A stretch of DNA of 64,000 nucleotides. Origin: Hwanghaeella grinnelliae (GTDB lineage: Bacteria > Pseudomonadota > Alphaproteobacteria > UBA8366 > Aestuariispiraceae). Positions 7,206-15,954 of the stretch are shown here, piece by piece; the first letter of the stretch is position 1; each line of letters starts with the position of its first letter. The stretch is from positions 310,421-374,420 of the forward strand of contig NZ_SADE01000002.1 in the NCBI RefSeq assembly GCF_004005845.1. The letters run 5' to 3'. The position numbers and the translations under genes were made by a program. The notes beneath the pieces were generated by a model. The model searched no databases. It saw only the letters and a program-made list of their open reading frames with translations, and was not told where the DNA came from.

Positions 7206-7826
7206 ATGCCCTTTATAAGTATCGAAGGCATCGATGGCAGCGGAAAAACATTGCAGAGCCGACTTCTAGCCGCCGCTCTTCGCAAGATAGATATTAAGGT
7301 GATTGAGACGAAGGAGCCGGACCGCGGTTCTATCGGTGCCGAAATCCGTTCGATCTTGGTGACGGATCGGACCGCGAAGCTTTCTCCACTTGAGGAACTT
7401 CTGTTGATTTCAGCGGCAAGAGTGAGCCATTTGGACGGCGTGATCCGGCCAGCCCTCGACGCCTCTGAATGGGTCGTCTGTGACCGCTTCCTTGATTCAA
7501 CATACGCGTTTCAGGTGCATAAAACAGACGTGCCCGAGCGGCTCTACAAGGAGATTTCATCTGTGGTTGTAGGGCAAACCATGCCAGATCTGACGTTCAT
7601 TTTGGACATCGACCCAGTGACAGCACTCGAAAGACGCTCTCAACGCGGCGAGGCTGCCGATCGGGATCCTTCAGAAGCCACACGGGACTTTTCCCGGATT
7701 CGGGAGGGCCTGCTAGTGGTGGCGAAGCGGTATCCCGAAAGGTGCCGCGTGATTGATGCAAAGCGCCCGGCCAGTGAGGTTGCCGACCTGATCCTTTTCG
7801 AATTGAAACGGTCTACTTTACTGTGA
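7206..7826 (+). CDS. tmk: Thymidylate-kinase-like P-loop nucleotide kinase
   Basis: A 206-residue protein, the normal length for dTMP kinase, which phosphorylates dTMP to dTDP with ATP. The Walker A loop GIDGSGKT is at residues 8-15, the DRF-type base-binding motif at about 98 (VVCDRFLDSTYAFQ), and a lid-like segment at about 140 (RRSQRGEAADRDP). Start ATG with a strong AGGGGGAT site. The gene is not in the usual holB/tmk setting and its base composition is lower in GC than the core, so it is probably an accessory paralogue with a specialised substrate rather than the housekeeping enzyme. It begins only 33-45 bp from the divergent radical SAM gene. Confidence 0.85.
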   Translation: MPFISIEGIDGSGKTLQSRLLAAALRKIDIKVIETKEPDRGSIGAEIRSILVTDRTAKLSPLEELLLISAARVSHLDGVIRPALDASEWVVCDRFLDSTYAFQVHKTDVPERLYKEISSVVVGQTMPDLTFILDIDPVTALERRSQRGEAADRDPSEATRDFSRIREGLLVVAKRYPERCRVIDAKRPASEVADLILFELKRSTLL

Positions 7827-7833
7827 CGGAGCG

Positions 7834-7850
7834 GGTTAAGGTGACAATCC
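7834..7850 (+). repeat. GTGACAG-type motif, copy at right edge of the accessory region
   Basis: GGTTAAGGTGACAATCC, preceded by TACTGTGACGG at about 7819-7829, repeats the GTGAC/TTAAGGTGAC theme of 2228-2258. It lies about 40 bp upstream of the Y1 transposase relic, the position expected for a transposase-associated motif. Confidence 0.4.
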
Positions 7851-7890
7851 ACTATATAGATTTTTGCAACGGTCCGCGGCATTGAAGGGT

Positions 7891-7932
7891 ATGGCCAGAC
7901 TATCCCGCGTCGTTCTTCCCGGGTTGCTGTAA
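7891..7932 (+). pseudogene. N-terminal relic of a REP-associated (Y1/IS200-like) transposase
   Basis: The 13 codons MARLSRVVLPGLL followed by TAA match the very conserved start of REP-associated tyrosine transposases (MARLxRxVxPGLPHHVTQRG). The protein breaks off before the HUH motif, so only the start of the gene survives. Its association with GTGAC motifs in the same region supports the reading. The match is short, so chance cannot be fully excluded. Confidence 0.55.
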
Positions 7933-8029
7933 GAGTTTGTTTTATTGGAGTGTCGAACCGCCAACGCGGTGTGTTCGCCTAAAAGGCGCGGCGTGATTTT
8001 CTGCCTGCACTTAATATCTTATGAAGATT

Positions 8030-8105
<76 letters not shown>

Positions 8106-8345
8106 ATCCGGGCGATCATGCAGGGCTGAACGCCTGCTTTCGCCATTGTCGCGGTCCCTTTGGGTGGGGACCGGTGCCTCGCTTCCGCGCCGTTTTCACA
8201 ACGCCGCTGAAGCGGTTGCGGGCGGTGTTATAAGCCTTCCCGCCGGTGGTGCAAGCGTTAATCGCGCCTTGGCCCGACCCTGACTTGGTTCAGGCCCCAC
8301 CGTCGCCCGATCCGGCCCATCGGAATGGGCCGGGCCCGGCAAACA

Positions 8346-8678
8346 TCATGTGTCGTCGTCGTCGTCCTTGCTGGCAACGCCCGGCACGTCATCATCGTCG
8401 TCCAGGTCGCTGGTGTCTTCCAGCACGTCCTCGTCATCGTCATCCAGATCGACTTCGAGATCCGTATCGTCGTCGGTCTTCTCGACCTCTTTCTTCACTT
8501 CCTTCGCCGGCTTGTCGTCATTCGCCGGGGCGGAACGGCCGCGCTTCAGCTTCATCGCCGATTCAGGGTCGAATTCCGCACCGCAGGCCGGGCAGAGGAT
8601 CGGATTCTTTTCCAGGTCGTAAAATTTCGCGGAACAACTAAGGCAGGTCCGCTTGATACCCAATTTCGGTTTGGCCAA
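8346..8678 (-). CDS. FYDLN acid domain protein (TIGR02300 family)
   Basis: A 110-residue alphaproteobacterial protein named for the FYDLEKN motif near residue 19. A small zinc-ribbon-like pair CLSC and CPAC (about residues 12-32) is followed by an extremely acidic Asp/Glu tail (DLDDDDEDVLEDTSDLDDDDD). Function unknown; the fold suggests a nucleic-acid- or protein-binding adaptor. The start codon is TTG, with a canonical AGGAG seven bases upstream; the nearby ATG is out of frame. It often neighbours aroA in alphaproteobacteria, as here, though divergently. Confidence 0.9.
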   Translation of the reverse strand: MAKPKLGIKRTCLSCSAKFYDLEKNPILCPACGAEFDPESAMKLKRGRSAPANDDKPAKEVKKEVEKTDDDTDLEVDLDDDDEDVLEDTSDLDDDDDVPGVASKDDDDDT

Positions 8679-9026
8679 AACTCATCTCCTAGAATTTCGA
8701 TCGGGAAATTCGATCGGGGAAATTCGATCGGTCGCGATCACGCGCCCCGCGCCCGACCCGCTTCGCCGCCCATCCGGGACAGCGTCTATTCAAGATATCA
8801 CGCAATGCTGGCCGCGGCTTTTGCCAATTTCCGGCCAGCCTGTCAAAAGCTAAATCAGCCCAACCGACAATGGGGTCGGCACCGGTGCAGGCAATGGGCC
8901 GGCAATAGATAGGGCATATCCGGGACCGACGGAAGAGCCCATGGAGACCGGCCCGCCGCGCGCTGAACGGGTGACGCCGGGGAACCGGCATGCTAGAGGG
9001 GCGCGCCAAGCCCTTATCCGACCCGC
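8679..9026. other. Divergent intergenic region with short tandem repeats
   Basis: No gene is seen in this 348-bp gap between the leftward FYDLN gene and rightward aroA. It contains three tandem copies of AAATTCGATCGGG-like sequence at 8693-8732 and must hold both promoters, but no clear -35/-10 pair stands out. Confidence 0.5.
8693..8732. repeat. Three tandem copies of a 13-14-bp AATTCGATCGGG unit
   Basis: AATTTCGATCGGG (8693-8705), AAATTCGATCGGGG (8706-8719) and AAATTCGATCGGT (8720-8732) stand head to tail just upstream of the FYDLN start. Each contains the palindrome CGATCG. They may be an operator array or simple repeat expansion. Confidence 0.7.
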
Positions 9027-10445
9027 ATGAGAGTCGTCATGACCGCCCAAATATCCGCCCTTAACGGCACCGCTGAAACCGACCCCGCCAGCCCGGTCAC
9101 CGCAAGACCGGTCATCGCCAAACCCGGCGGCCCCTTGCGGGGCACGGTGAAGGTGCCCGGGGACAAGTCGATTTCCCACCGCGCGGTGATGTTCGGCGGC
9201 CTGGCCGTGGGCGAAACCCGCATTCTGGACGTGCTGACGGGCGAGGATGTGGTGCGCACCGCCGAAGCCTTTCGCGCGCTGGGCGCGTCGGTGGATATGG
9301 AAGCCGACGGCAGCTGGCGAGTCCGCGGCGTCGGCATCGGCGGGCTGACCGAACCGGCCAACGTTCTGGACATGGGCAATTCCGGCACCGCGGCGCGGCT
9401 GCTGCTGGGCGTGCTGGCGGGCCACGGCATCACCGCTTTCCTGACCGGGGACGGGTCGCTGCGCAAGCGGCCGATGAACCGCGTGACCGTGCCGCTGGCC
9501 CTGATGGGCGCGCAGTTCACAACCCGCAGCGGCGGGCGCCTGCCGCTTGCCATCACCGGCAAGGATGAACCGGTGCCGATCGAATACGAATTGCCGGTGG
9601 CCTCCGCCCAGGTGAAATCAGCCGTATTGCTGGCGGGCCTGGCGGCGCGCGGAGCGACCACGGTGATCGAACCGCAAGCGACGCGCGACCATACCGAACG
9701 CCTGCTGCGCCATTTCGGCGCCACGGTGACGGTGGAAGAGCTTGAGACGGGCGGCCGCCGCATCACGGTCACCGGCCAGCCGGAGCTGACCGCCCCGAAA
9801 CAGCCGATCCGCGTGCCCGCTGATCCCAGTTCCGCCGGGTTCCCGGTCGTCGCCGCGCTGATCGCGGAAGGCTCGGAAATAAGCCTGCCGTCGATCGGCC
9901 TGAACGAAACGCGGACGGGACTTTACACCAGCTTGCAGGAAATGGGCGCCGATATCGTCATCGCAAACCGCCGGGACGAAGGCGGCGAGCCGGTCGGCGA
10001 TTTTACGGTGAAGACCTCCGCCCTGAAGGGGATCGAGGTGCCGCCGGAACGCGCGCCCAGCATGATCGACGAATACCCGATCCTGGCCGTCGCCGCCGCC
10101 TATGCGGAGGGCAAGACCGTGATGCGCGGCATCCACGAATTGCGGGTCAAGGAATCCGACCGCCTGGCCGCCGTCGCCGCCCTGCTGCGGGAAAACGGAG
10201 TCACGGTCGAGGATGGCGATGACTGGATGATCGTGCACGGCACGGGGGGCTCCAACGGCCAGGGTGTGCCGGGGGGCGGCACGGTGGAGACCCATCTGGA
10301 CCACCGTATCGCCATGAGCGCGCTGGTGCTGGGCCATGCGGCGCAAAACCCGGTGCGGATCGACGACGGCAACGCGATCGGGACGAGTTTCCCGGGTTTC
10401 ATCGAGCTGATGAACGGGCTGGGCGCCGATATTTCGACCGATTAG
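9027..10445 (+). CDS. aroA: 3-phosphoshikimate 1-carboxyvinyltransferase (EPSP synthase)
   Basis: A 472-residue enzyme of the shikimate pathway joining shikimate-3-phosphate and phosphoenolpyruvate. Key motifs: [15 protein letters not shown] (substrate lysine and serine near residues 45-55), [15 protein letters not shown] (about 113), [13 protein letters not shown], and the late [11 protein letters not shown] and HLDHRIAMS motifs. The [12 protein letters not shown] stretch resembles class II (CP4-like) enzymes. Glycine occupies the site where the CP4 enzyme has alanine, so insensitivity to glyphosate is not suggested. ATG 9027 is used; an ATG at 9039 is also possible. It opens the aroA-cmk-rpsA-ihfB series. 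Confidence 0.96.
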   Translation: MRVVMTAQISALNGTAETDPASPVTARPVIAKPGGPLRGTVKVPGDKSISHRAVMFGGLAVGETRILDVLTGEDVVRTAEAFRALGASVDMEADGSWRVRGVGIGGLTEPANVLDMGNSGTAARLLLGVLAGHGITAFLTGDGSLRKRPMNRVTVPLALMGAQFTTRSGGRLPLAITGKDEPVPIEYELPVASAQVKSAVLLAGLAARGATTVIEPQATRDHTERLLRHFGATVTVEELETGGRRITVTGQPELTAPKQPIRVPADPSSAGFPVVAALIAEGSEISLPSIGLNETRTGLYTSLQEMGADIVIANRRDEGGEPVGDFTVKTSALKGIEVPPERAPSMIDEYPILAVAAAYAEGKTVMRGIHELRVKESDRLAAVAALLRENGVTVEDGDDWMIVHGTGGSNGQGVPGGGTVETHLDHRIAMSALVLGHAAQNPVRIDDGNAIGTSFPGFIELMNGLGADISTD

Positions 10446-10477
10446 AGCAACACGCAGAAACAGGACACGACGACACG

Positions 10478-11104
10478 ATGACGGTAATCGCAGTGGATGG
10501 CCCGGCGGCCAGCGGCAAGGGAACTCTGGCGCGGAAATTGGCGGCCCATTTCGGATACGACTATCTGGACACCGGCAAGCTGTACCGCGCGGTCGGCCTT
10601 GCGGTCTTGAATGCGGGCCAGGACCCGTCGGACGCCGACGCCGCCCTGGCGGCCGCGCAATCCATCGATCCGGCGCGGCTGGACGACCCGGCGCTGTCCG
10701 GTGACGACGCGGCCGCGGCGGCCTCGAAAGTCGCCGCCATCGGGCCGGTTCGCGCCGCCTTGAAGGACTTTCAACTGGCCTTCGCGGGCCGGGAACCGGG
10801 GGCCGTATTGGATGGCCGCGACATCGGCACGGTGATCTGCCCCGACGCGCCGGCCAAGCTGTTCGTGACCGCCACGGTGGAGGTCCGGGCAGAAAGACGC
10901 CACAAGGAATTGCTTTCCCGTGGGGAAGACAGTATATACGCGCGCGTTCTGCAGGAGTTGAAGGAACGGGACGAGCGCGACACAAGCCGCGCCGACGCGC
11001 CCCTTCGCCCCGCCGATGACGCCCAAGTGCTGGATACCAGCGCGATGACGATCGAGGAGGCCTTTGCGGAGGCGTTGAAGATCGTGGAAGGGCGCCTCGC
11101 TTAG
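10478..11104 (+). CDS. cmk: Cytidylate kinase
   Basis: A 208-residue kinase converting (d)CMP to (d)CDP with ATP. The P-loop GPAASGKGTLARKL is at residues 8-21, followed by the base-binding DTGKLYRAVG segment, LDGRDIGTV near residue 110 and the lid RAERRHKELLSRGE. It lies 32 bp after aroA and upstream of rpsA, the standard order in proteobacteria. Confidence 0.96.
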   Translation: MTVIAVDGPAASGKGTLARKLAAHFGYDYLDTGKLYRAVGLAVLNAGQDPSDADAALAAAQSIDPARLDDPALSGDDAAAAASKVAAIGPVRAALKDFQLAFAGREPGAVLDGRDIGTVICPDAPAKLFVTATVEVRAERRHKELLSRGEDSIYARVLQELKERDERDTSRADAPLRPADDAQVLDTSAMTIEEAFAEALKIVEGRLA

Positions 11105-11140
11105 CAGAGGCTGGTTTTACCCGCTGAGTATTTTAGAGCG

Positions 11141-11180
11141 GCAGGACCCCCAAATGTTCGTCATTGGGGGGGTCCCTTTT
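11141..11180 (+). terminator. Hairpin between cmk and rpsA
   Basis: GGACCCCCAAATG and CATTGGGGGGGTCC form a long, slightly imperfect GC-rich stem around TTCGT. Only a short TTTT follows, so it is either a weak intrinsic terminator ending the aroA-cmk transcript or an RNA-stability element. Confidence 0.5.
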
Positions 11181-11323
11181 GGTACGCCTTGCGTTCGAGC
11201 CTCGCGCCGCAAGGTTATTCGGCTTTTTAACGCTGCCCGCGGTGGGCGCGGCCGAATTACGGGGCAAGACCACCGGAGACAACCGGTTGGCAGGAACACG
11301 ACACGTGAAAGGATTTTCCACAT

Positions 11324-13021
11324 ATGAGTTCCGAGACGGTTAAAGAAAGTTTTGCCGACCTGCTGGAAGAGTCATTCGGCTCCCAGTCCAGCATCGTTGG
11401 CACGGTCGTTAAAGGGACGGTTATTTCCGTCGATAACGACATGGCGCTGATCGACGTCGGTCTGAAGGCCGAAGGTCGCGTCGCGCTGAAGGAATTCGGT
11501 GCCCCGGGCGAGCCCGCCAATCTGCAGCCCGGCGACACGGTCGAAGTTTTCGTCGAACGTCTTGAAGACCGCAACGGCGAGTCGGTTCTGTCCCGCGAAC
11601 GCGCAAAGCGCGAAGAAGCCTGGACCAAGCTGGAAGAAAGCTATGCGGCGACCGAACGCGTCACCGGGTCGATCTTCGGCCGGGTCAAGGGCGGTTTCAC
11701 TGTCGACCTGGGCGGCGCCGTGGCGTTCCTGCCGGGCAGCCAGGTGGACATCCGTCCGGTCCGCGACGTCACCCCGCTGATGAACACCCCGCAGCCGTTC
11801 CAGATCCTGAAGATGGACCGCAGCCGCGGCAACATCGTGGTCTCGCGCCGTGCGGTTCTGGAAGAAACCCGTGCGGAACAGCGCAGCGAGCTGATCGAGA
11901 ACCTGAAGGAAGGCATGGTGCTGGAAGGTGTTGTGAAGAACATCACCGATTACGGCGCCTTCGTCGATCTGGGCGGTGTCGACGGTCTGCTGCACGTCAC
12001 CGACATCTCGTGGAAGCGCATCAACCATCCTTCGGAAGTCCTCACCTTCGGCGAAACCGTCAAGGTTCAGGTCATCCGCTTCAACGCCGAAACCCAGCGC
12101 ATCAGCCTGGGCATGAAGCAGCTTGAAGCCGATCCCTGGGAAGGCGTCGAAGCCAAGTACCCGCTGGGTGCGAAATTCGTCGGCACGGTCACGAACATCA
12201 CCGATTACGGCGCGTTCGTTGAGCTGGAGCCGGGCATCGAAGGCCTGGTCCACGTTTCCGAAATGTCCTGGACCAAGAAGAACGTCCACCCCGGCAAGAT
12301 CATTTCGACCAGCCAGGAAGTGGAAGTCATGGTGCTGGATATCGATCCCGCCAAGCGCCGGATCAGCCTGGGCATCAAGCAGTGCCTGAGCAATCCGTGG
12401 GAAGACTTCGCGGCACAGCATCCGGTCAACACCGAAATCGAAGGCGAGATCAAGAACATCACCGAATTCGGTCTGTTCGTCGGTCTGGCGGGCGAAATCG
12501 ACGGCATGGTTCACATGTCCGACATCTCCTGGGAAAAATCCCCGGAAGAAGCGCTGGGTGACTTCAACAAGGGCGACATGGTCAAGGCCAAGGTCCTCGA
12601 TATCGACACCGACAAGGAACGCATCAGCCTGGGCATCAAGCAGCTGGGCAGCGATCCCTTCGCCGATGCGATGGGCGAGATCAAGAAGGGTGCGGTTGTC
12701 ACCTGTGTCGTCAGCAAGGTCGTCGACAACGGTGTCGAAGTTCTGGTCAACGACGCCATTCCGGGCTTCATCCGGAAAGCCGACCTCAGCCGCGATCGTT
12801 CCGAACAGCGCCCCGACCGCTTCGCCCAGGGCGAAAAGGTCGATGCCAAGGTCACGGCGATCGACAAGGCTTCCCGCAAGCTGACGCTTTCCATCAAGGC
12901 CTTCGAACAGGCTGAAGAAAAAGAAGCGATGGCGAACTTCGGCAGCTCCGACTCCGGGGCGTCGCTCGGCGACATCCTGGGTGCGGCTCTGCAGCGCCAG
13001 CAGGACGGCGACAAAGAGTAA
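11324..13021 (+). CDS. rpsA: 30S ribosomal protein S1
   Basis: A 565-residue protein with six consecutive S1 RNA-binding domains. The repeats are recognisable by phrases such as ITDYGAFVDLGGVDGLLHVTDISW and RISLGMKQL / RISLGIKQ at the end of domains 3 to 5. It binds mRNA at the 30S platform and is essential for initiation on structured leaders. The start follows GGATTTTCCAC. A 219-bp leader upstream probably includes its own promoter and an S1 autoregulatory site, although none can be delineated. Length is normal for alphaproteobacteria. Confidence 0.97.
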   Translation: MSSETVKESFADLLEESFGSQSSIVGTVVKGTVISVDNDMALIDVGLKAEGRVALKEFGAPGEPANLQPGDTVEVFVERLEDRNGESVLSRERAKREEAWTKLEESYAATERVTGSIFGRVKGGFTVDLGGAVAFLPGSQVDIRPVRDVTPLMNTPQPFQILKMDRSRGNIVVSRRAVLEETRAEQRSELIENLKEGMVLEGVVKNITDYGAFVDLGGVDGLLHVTDISWKRINHPSEVLTFGETVKVQVIRFNAETQRISLGMKQLEADPWEGVEAKYPLGAKFVGTVTNITDYGAFVELEPGIEGLVHVSEMSWTKKNVHPGKIISTSQEVEVMVLDIDPAKRRISLGIKQCLSNPWEDFAAQHPVNTEIEGEIKNITEFGLFVGLAGEIDGMVHMSDISWEKSPEEALGDFNKGDMVKAKVLDIDTDKERISLGIKQLGSDPFADAMGEIKKGAVVTCVVSKVVDNGVEVLVNDAIPGFIRKADLSRDRSEQRPDRFAQGEKVDAKVTAIDKASRKLTLSIKAFEQAEEKEAMANFGSSDSGASLGDILGAALQRQQDGDKE

Positions 13022-13358
13022 ACGTCTTCACGGGACACGGGGCGGCGTTACCGCGCAGCCGCCGCGTCCCGCGGCGATTGGGATCACCCGCCGGCGGCAA
13101 GCTTGCCCCGGCGGGTTTTTCTTTGCAGATAAATGCGTTGTATCGGTTTCTGCCGCTTGACGCGAAACCTGGGACGCGGCAACCTTTTGCCAACTTAATG
13201 AATTCTTTGGGTCGCCTCGGCGTGCCGACAGCCGGAAGTTTCCGGTCAAGGTCGGCAGGATATTGGCCGGGCTGATCCGGTTAGAGTGCACCGGAAACAG
13301 TCCGCATGCCTTGCCTTGGGAAGACTTTGAGGTCGGCAGCGTAGATCAGGGGGTACTG
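13022..13358. other. Intergenic region rpsA-ihfB
   Basis: A 337-bp gap holding the rpsA terminator (13087-13124) and, after it, an AT-richer segment (about 13190-13215, with TTAATGAATTCTTTGG) that probably contains the ihfB promoter. An open frame from 13263 joins ihfB but has no family support upstream of the ATG at 13359. Confidence 0.5.
13087..13124 (+). terminator. Rho-independent terminator of rpsA
   Basis: Stem CCCGCCGG (13087-13094) pairs with CCGGCGGG (13108-13115), with a GC-rich 13-base interior, followed at once by TTTTTCTTT. Position about 65 bp after the rpsA stop fits. Confidence 0.85.
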
Positions 13359-13640
13359 ATGACACGGTCCGAGTTGATCGCGACAATCGCGCAACGGAAC
13401 CCGCACTTGTACCATCGGGACGTGGAACGGATCGTCACCACCATCTTCGAGGAAATCTCCTCGGCGTTGGCCAGTGGTGACAGGGTCGAGCTTCGCGGCT
13501 TCGGTGCGTTTTCGGTCAAGCGCCGCGGGGCGCGTGTCGGCCGTAACCCGCGCACCGGCGCGTCGGTTTCGGTTGAGGCGAAGGCCGTTCCGTTCTTCAA
13601 GACCGGCAAGCAATTGCGGGAACGGCTGAACGGCGAATAA
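13359..13640 (+). CDS. ihfB: Integration host factor subunit beta
   Basis: A 93-residue HU/IHF-fold DNA-bending protein. The start [17 protein letters not shown], the region [21 protein letters not shown] (DNA-inserting beta arm with the RNPRTG turn, about residues 45-67) and [15 protein letters not shown] are typical of IHF beta, the partner of IHF alpha encoded elsewhere. The ATG at 13359 is preceded by a CAGGGGG ribosome site. The rpsA-ihfB-lapA order is conserved in proteobacteria. Confidence 0.95.
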   Translation: MTRSELIATIAQRNPHLYHRDVERIVTTIFEEISSALASGDRVELRGFGAFSVKRRGARVGRNPRTGASVSVEAKAVPFFKTGKQLRERLNGE

Positions 13641-13751
13641 CGCTGTAGCCGTGTCCGACCCGCGGGGTGCTTCAACTGCCCGCGCGGTTTACCATTGGGC
13701 CACGGCGACCGGACGGACCGGCGCTTGGTTGCTCCTAATCCGAGGGTCGAG

Positions 13752-14189
13752 ATGCGTTACCTCTATTGGCTTTTCCTTTTGGTCCTGGCCGCCCCGGCGG
13801 TGGTCTTCGCCCTGTCGAACCAGGAAACGGTCATCGTTCAGATCTGGCCGCTGCCCTTTGAAATCCCGATCGTCACCTATCTTCTGGTCTTCATTCCCTT
13901 CCTTGTCGGTTTTCTGGTCGGTGGGGTCATCGCGTGGTTCGGCGCGGGGCGGAAGCGCGCCCGCGACGCACGGCGCAAGACGGATGAGGCGGAACGCAGG
14001 GTCCGCCAATTGGAACAGGAACTGACGGTCGCCCGTTCCGAACAATCCCGGGCGGGTCAATCACCAGCCGAACCATCACGGACCGATCAGGCCAAGCTGG
14101 GACATTCTAGCGCGGATTCCCGTCAGACCTTGCCCGCCCGCATCGAAGACGATACAGCCGATAAGGATAAGGGCCGCGCAGCGGCCTGA
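13752..14189 (+). CDS. LapA-domain (DUF1049) inner-membrane protein
   Basis: A 145-residue protein with two transmembrane helices (about residues 3-22 and 40-62) separated by the family sequence LSNQETVIVQIWPLPFEIP. A cytoplasmic coiled-coil tail (DARRKTDEAERRVRQLEQEL) and a low-complexity Ser/Gln/Ala end follow. LapA proteins assist in lipopolysaccharide assembly with LapB in enterobacteria; here only the domain can be claimed. The ATG at 13752 removes a non-homologous 19-codon extension. It follows ihfB as usual. Confidence 0.85.
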   Translation: MRYLYWLFLLVLAAPAVVFALSNQETVIVQIWPLPFEIPIVTYLLVFIPFLVGFLVGGVIAWFGAGRKRARDARRKTDEAERRVRQLEQELTVARSEQSRAGQSPAEPSRTDQAKLGHSSADSRQTLPARIEDDTADKDKGRAAA

Positions 14190-14225
14190 CCTTTCACGAA
14201 CGGCTTTGTTGGGAGTAATCCGGAA

Positions 14226-15542
14226 ATGAGTGACACGGTTGTTGGGCCCGTCGATGCCATCATCATCGGCGCCGGCGTAATCGGTGCTGCGGTAGGCTAC
14301 GAATTGGCCAAGAAGGGTTGGAAGACCCTCAACATCGACAAGAACTCGGTTGCCGGTTACGGATCGACCAGCGCCAGCTGCGCCATCATCCGGGTCCACT
14401 ACTCCACCTATGACGGCTGCGCCATCGCCTATGAAGGCTTCAAATACTGGGAAAGCTTCCCGGAATACCTGGAAGCGCAGCCGGGTGAGACCCTGGCGGA
14501 ATTCGTCCAGTGCGGCTGCATGGTCTACAAGGTCGACGCCAACAACAAGGCGGAGACGATCATCGCCCGCGCCCGCGATCTGGGCGTGCCGCTGGAAGAA
14601 TGGACGCCCGAGCAAATCAAGGAACGCATGCCCTTCGTCGATACCAGCCGGTTCACCCCGGCGCGGGCGCTCGACGATCCGGATTTCGGCAAGAAAGCCG
14701 GCGGTGAAATCTATGGCGCCGTCTATTTCCCGACCGCCGGCTATGTGAACGATCCGCAATTGTCGGCCCAAAACATCGCCGCCGCGGCGGCGCGCAAGGG
14801 CGGGCAATTCCTGTACAACGCCACGGTTTCGGAAATCCTTCAGGAAGACGGTCGCGCGGTCGGCGTGAAACTGGCCGACGGCAGCGAGATCCGCGCCAAG
14901 GTCGTCGTCAACGTCGCCGGGCCGCATAGCGCCAAGATCAACGACATGGCCGGCGTCACCGACGGGTTCAACATCAAGGTCGGCGCGCTGAAACAGGAAG
15001 TCTCCCATGTGCCGGCGCCGGCGGGCTATGAAATGGGCAAGAACGCGCATGTGATTTCCGACAGCGACATTTCCGTCTACAGCCGGCCGGAAAAGGGCAA
15101 CTTCGTGCTGATCGGGTCCGAGGACCCGGAATGCGATCCGCGTATTTTCGTCGATCCGGACGATTGGGACGACAGTTTCAGCGACCAGTGGAAGGTCCAA
15201 GTCTATCGTCAGGCCCAACGCTATCCGGAACTGCCGGTCACCTCGCCGGTGCGCGGCGTCACCGCGCTTTACGATGCGTCCGACGACTGGATTCCGATCT
15301 ATGACAAGACCGACCTGCCGGGCTTCTATGTCGCCATCGGCACCAGCGGCAACCAGTACAAGAACGCGCCTGTCGCCGGGAAGCTGATGGCCGAACTGAT
15401 TGAAAAGGTCGAGGCCGGCCACGATCATGACGCGGACCCGATCCAGTTCCATCTGGACAATGTCGACGTGGATGTCAGCCTTGGGTTCTATTCGCGCAAA
15501 CGCGAAATCAATACGGAAAGCAGCATGTCCGTGCTGGGCTAA
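14226..15542 (+). CDS. FAD-dependent oxidoreductase, DAO/sarcosine-oxidase-like
   Basis: A 438-residue flavoprotein of the D-amino-acid/glycine oxidase (DAO) family. The N-terminal dinucleotide-binding loop DAIIIGAGVIGAAVGYELAK (about residues 9-28) and STSASCAIIRVHYST (about 48) place FAD. A mid-protein substrate domain follows, and the C-terminal GTSGNQYKNAPVAGKLMAEL closes the FAD site. Such enzymes oxidise secondary or D-amino acids to imines; the exact substrate is unknown. It is followed after 35 bp by a small monooxygenase-like gene. Both interrupt the usual lapA-pyrF neighbourhood. Confidence 0.85.
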   Translation: MSDTVVGPVDAIIIGAGVIGAAVGYELAKKGWKTLNIDKNSVAGYGSTSASCAIIRVHYSTYDGCAIAYEGFKYWESFPEYLEAQPGETLAEFVQCGCMVYKVDANNKAETIIARARDLGVPLEEWTPEQIKERMPFVDTSRFTPARALDDPDFGKKAGGEIYGAVYFPTAGYVNDPQLSAQNIAAAAARKGGQFLYNATVSEILQEDGRAVGVKLADGSEIRAKVVVNVAGPHSAKINDMAGVTDGFNIKVGALKQEVSHVPAPAGYEMGKNAHVISDSDISVYSRPEKGNFVLIGSEDPECDPRIFVDPDDWDDSFSDQWKVQVYRQAQRYPELPVTSPVRGVTALYDASDDWIPIYDKTDLPGFYVAIGTSGNQYKNAPVAGKLMAELIEKVEAGHDHDADPIQFHLDNVDVDVSLGFYSRKREINTESSMSVLG

Positions 15543-15577
15543 CCGTACGAAAAATACATCGGAGAGGAGACGGCATC

Positions 15578-15952
15578 ATGATCATCGCAGTGGTTCAAAT
15601 CCCACTTGAGGGACCGAAACGCCCGCGTGACGATGTCGTCGCCATCTCCCTGAAATCGGCCGATGAAATCTTCCGGAACGTGAAGGGCCTGCGCCAAAAG
15701 TTCTATCTGAACGGCGACCAGGGCGGCGGCGGGATCTATTTCTTCGAGACCCGAGAGGACGCGGAAGCCTGGTTCCATGACGGCTGGGCCGATTGGATGG
15801 AAAGCCGCTTCGGCGCCCGCCCGACGCTGGCCCTCTACGACAATCACGTCGTGCTCGATAACGGGGCCGGCGAGGTCCGCGTCGACGGCAAGCCGGTGCC
15901 TTTCCCGTCCGAAGCGAGCGGGACCCGAGGGACACAGCTTTCGCCCGCATGA
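15578..15952 (+). CDS. Small dimeric ferredoxin-like (ABM/YdhR-type) protein
   Basis: A 124-residue protein starting MIIAVVQIPL, with GLRQKFYLNG (about 35) and GIYFFETREDAEAWFHDGWADW (about 51-72). That is the beta-alpha-beta pattern of YdhR and antibiotic-biosynthesis-monooxygenase-like proteins. Those fold as alpha-beta barrels and include cofactor-free oxygenases and lyases. The C-terminal 35 residues are a loose tail. The RBS GGAGAGGAG is strong. It is probably co-transcribed with the FAD oxidoreductase; activity is not assignable. Confidence 0.65.
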   Translation: MIIAVVQIPLEGPKRPRDDVVAISLKSADEIFRNVKGLRQKFYLNGDQGGGGIYFFETREDAEAWFHDGWADWMESRFGARPTLALYDNHVVLDNGAGEVRVDGKPVPFPSEASGTRGTQLSPA

Positions 15953-15954
15953 TT

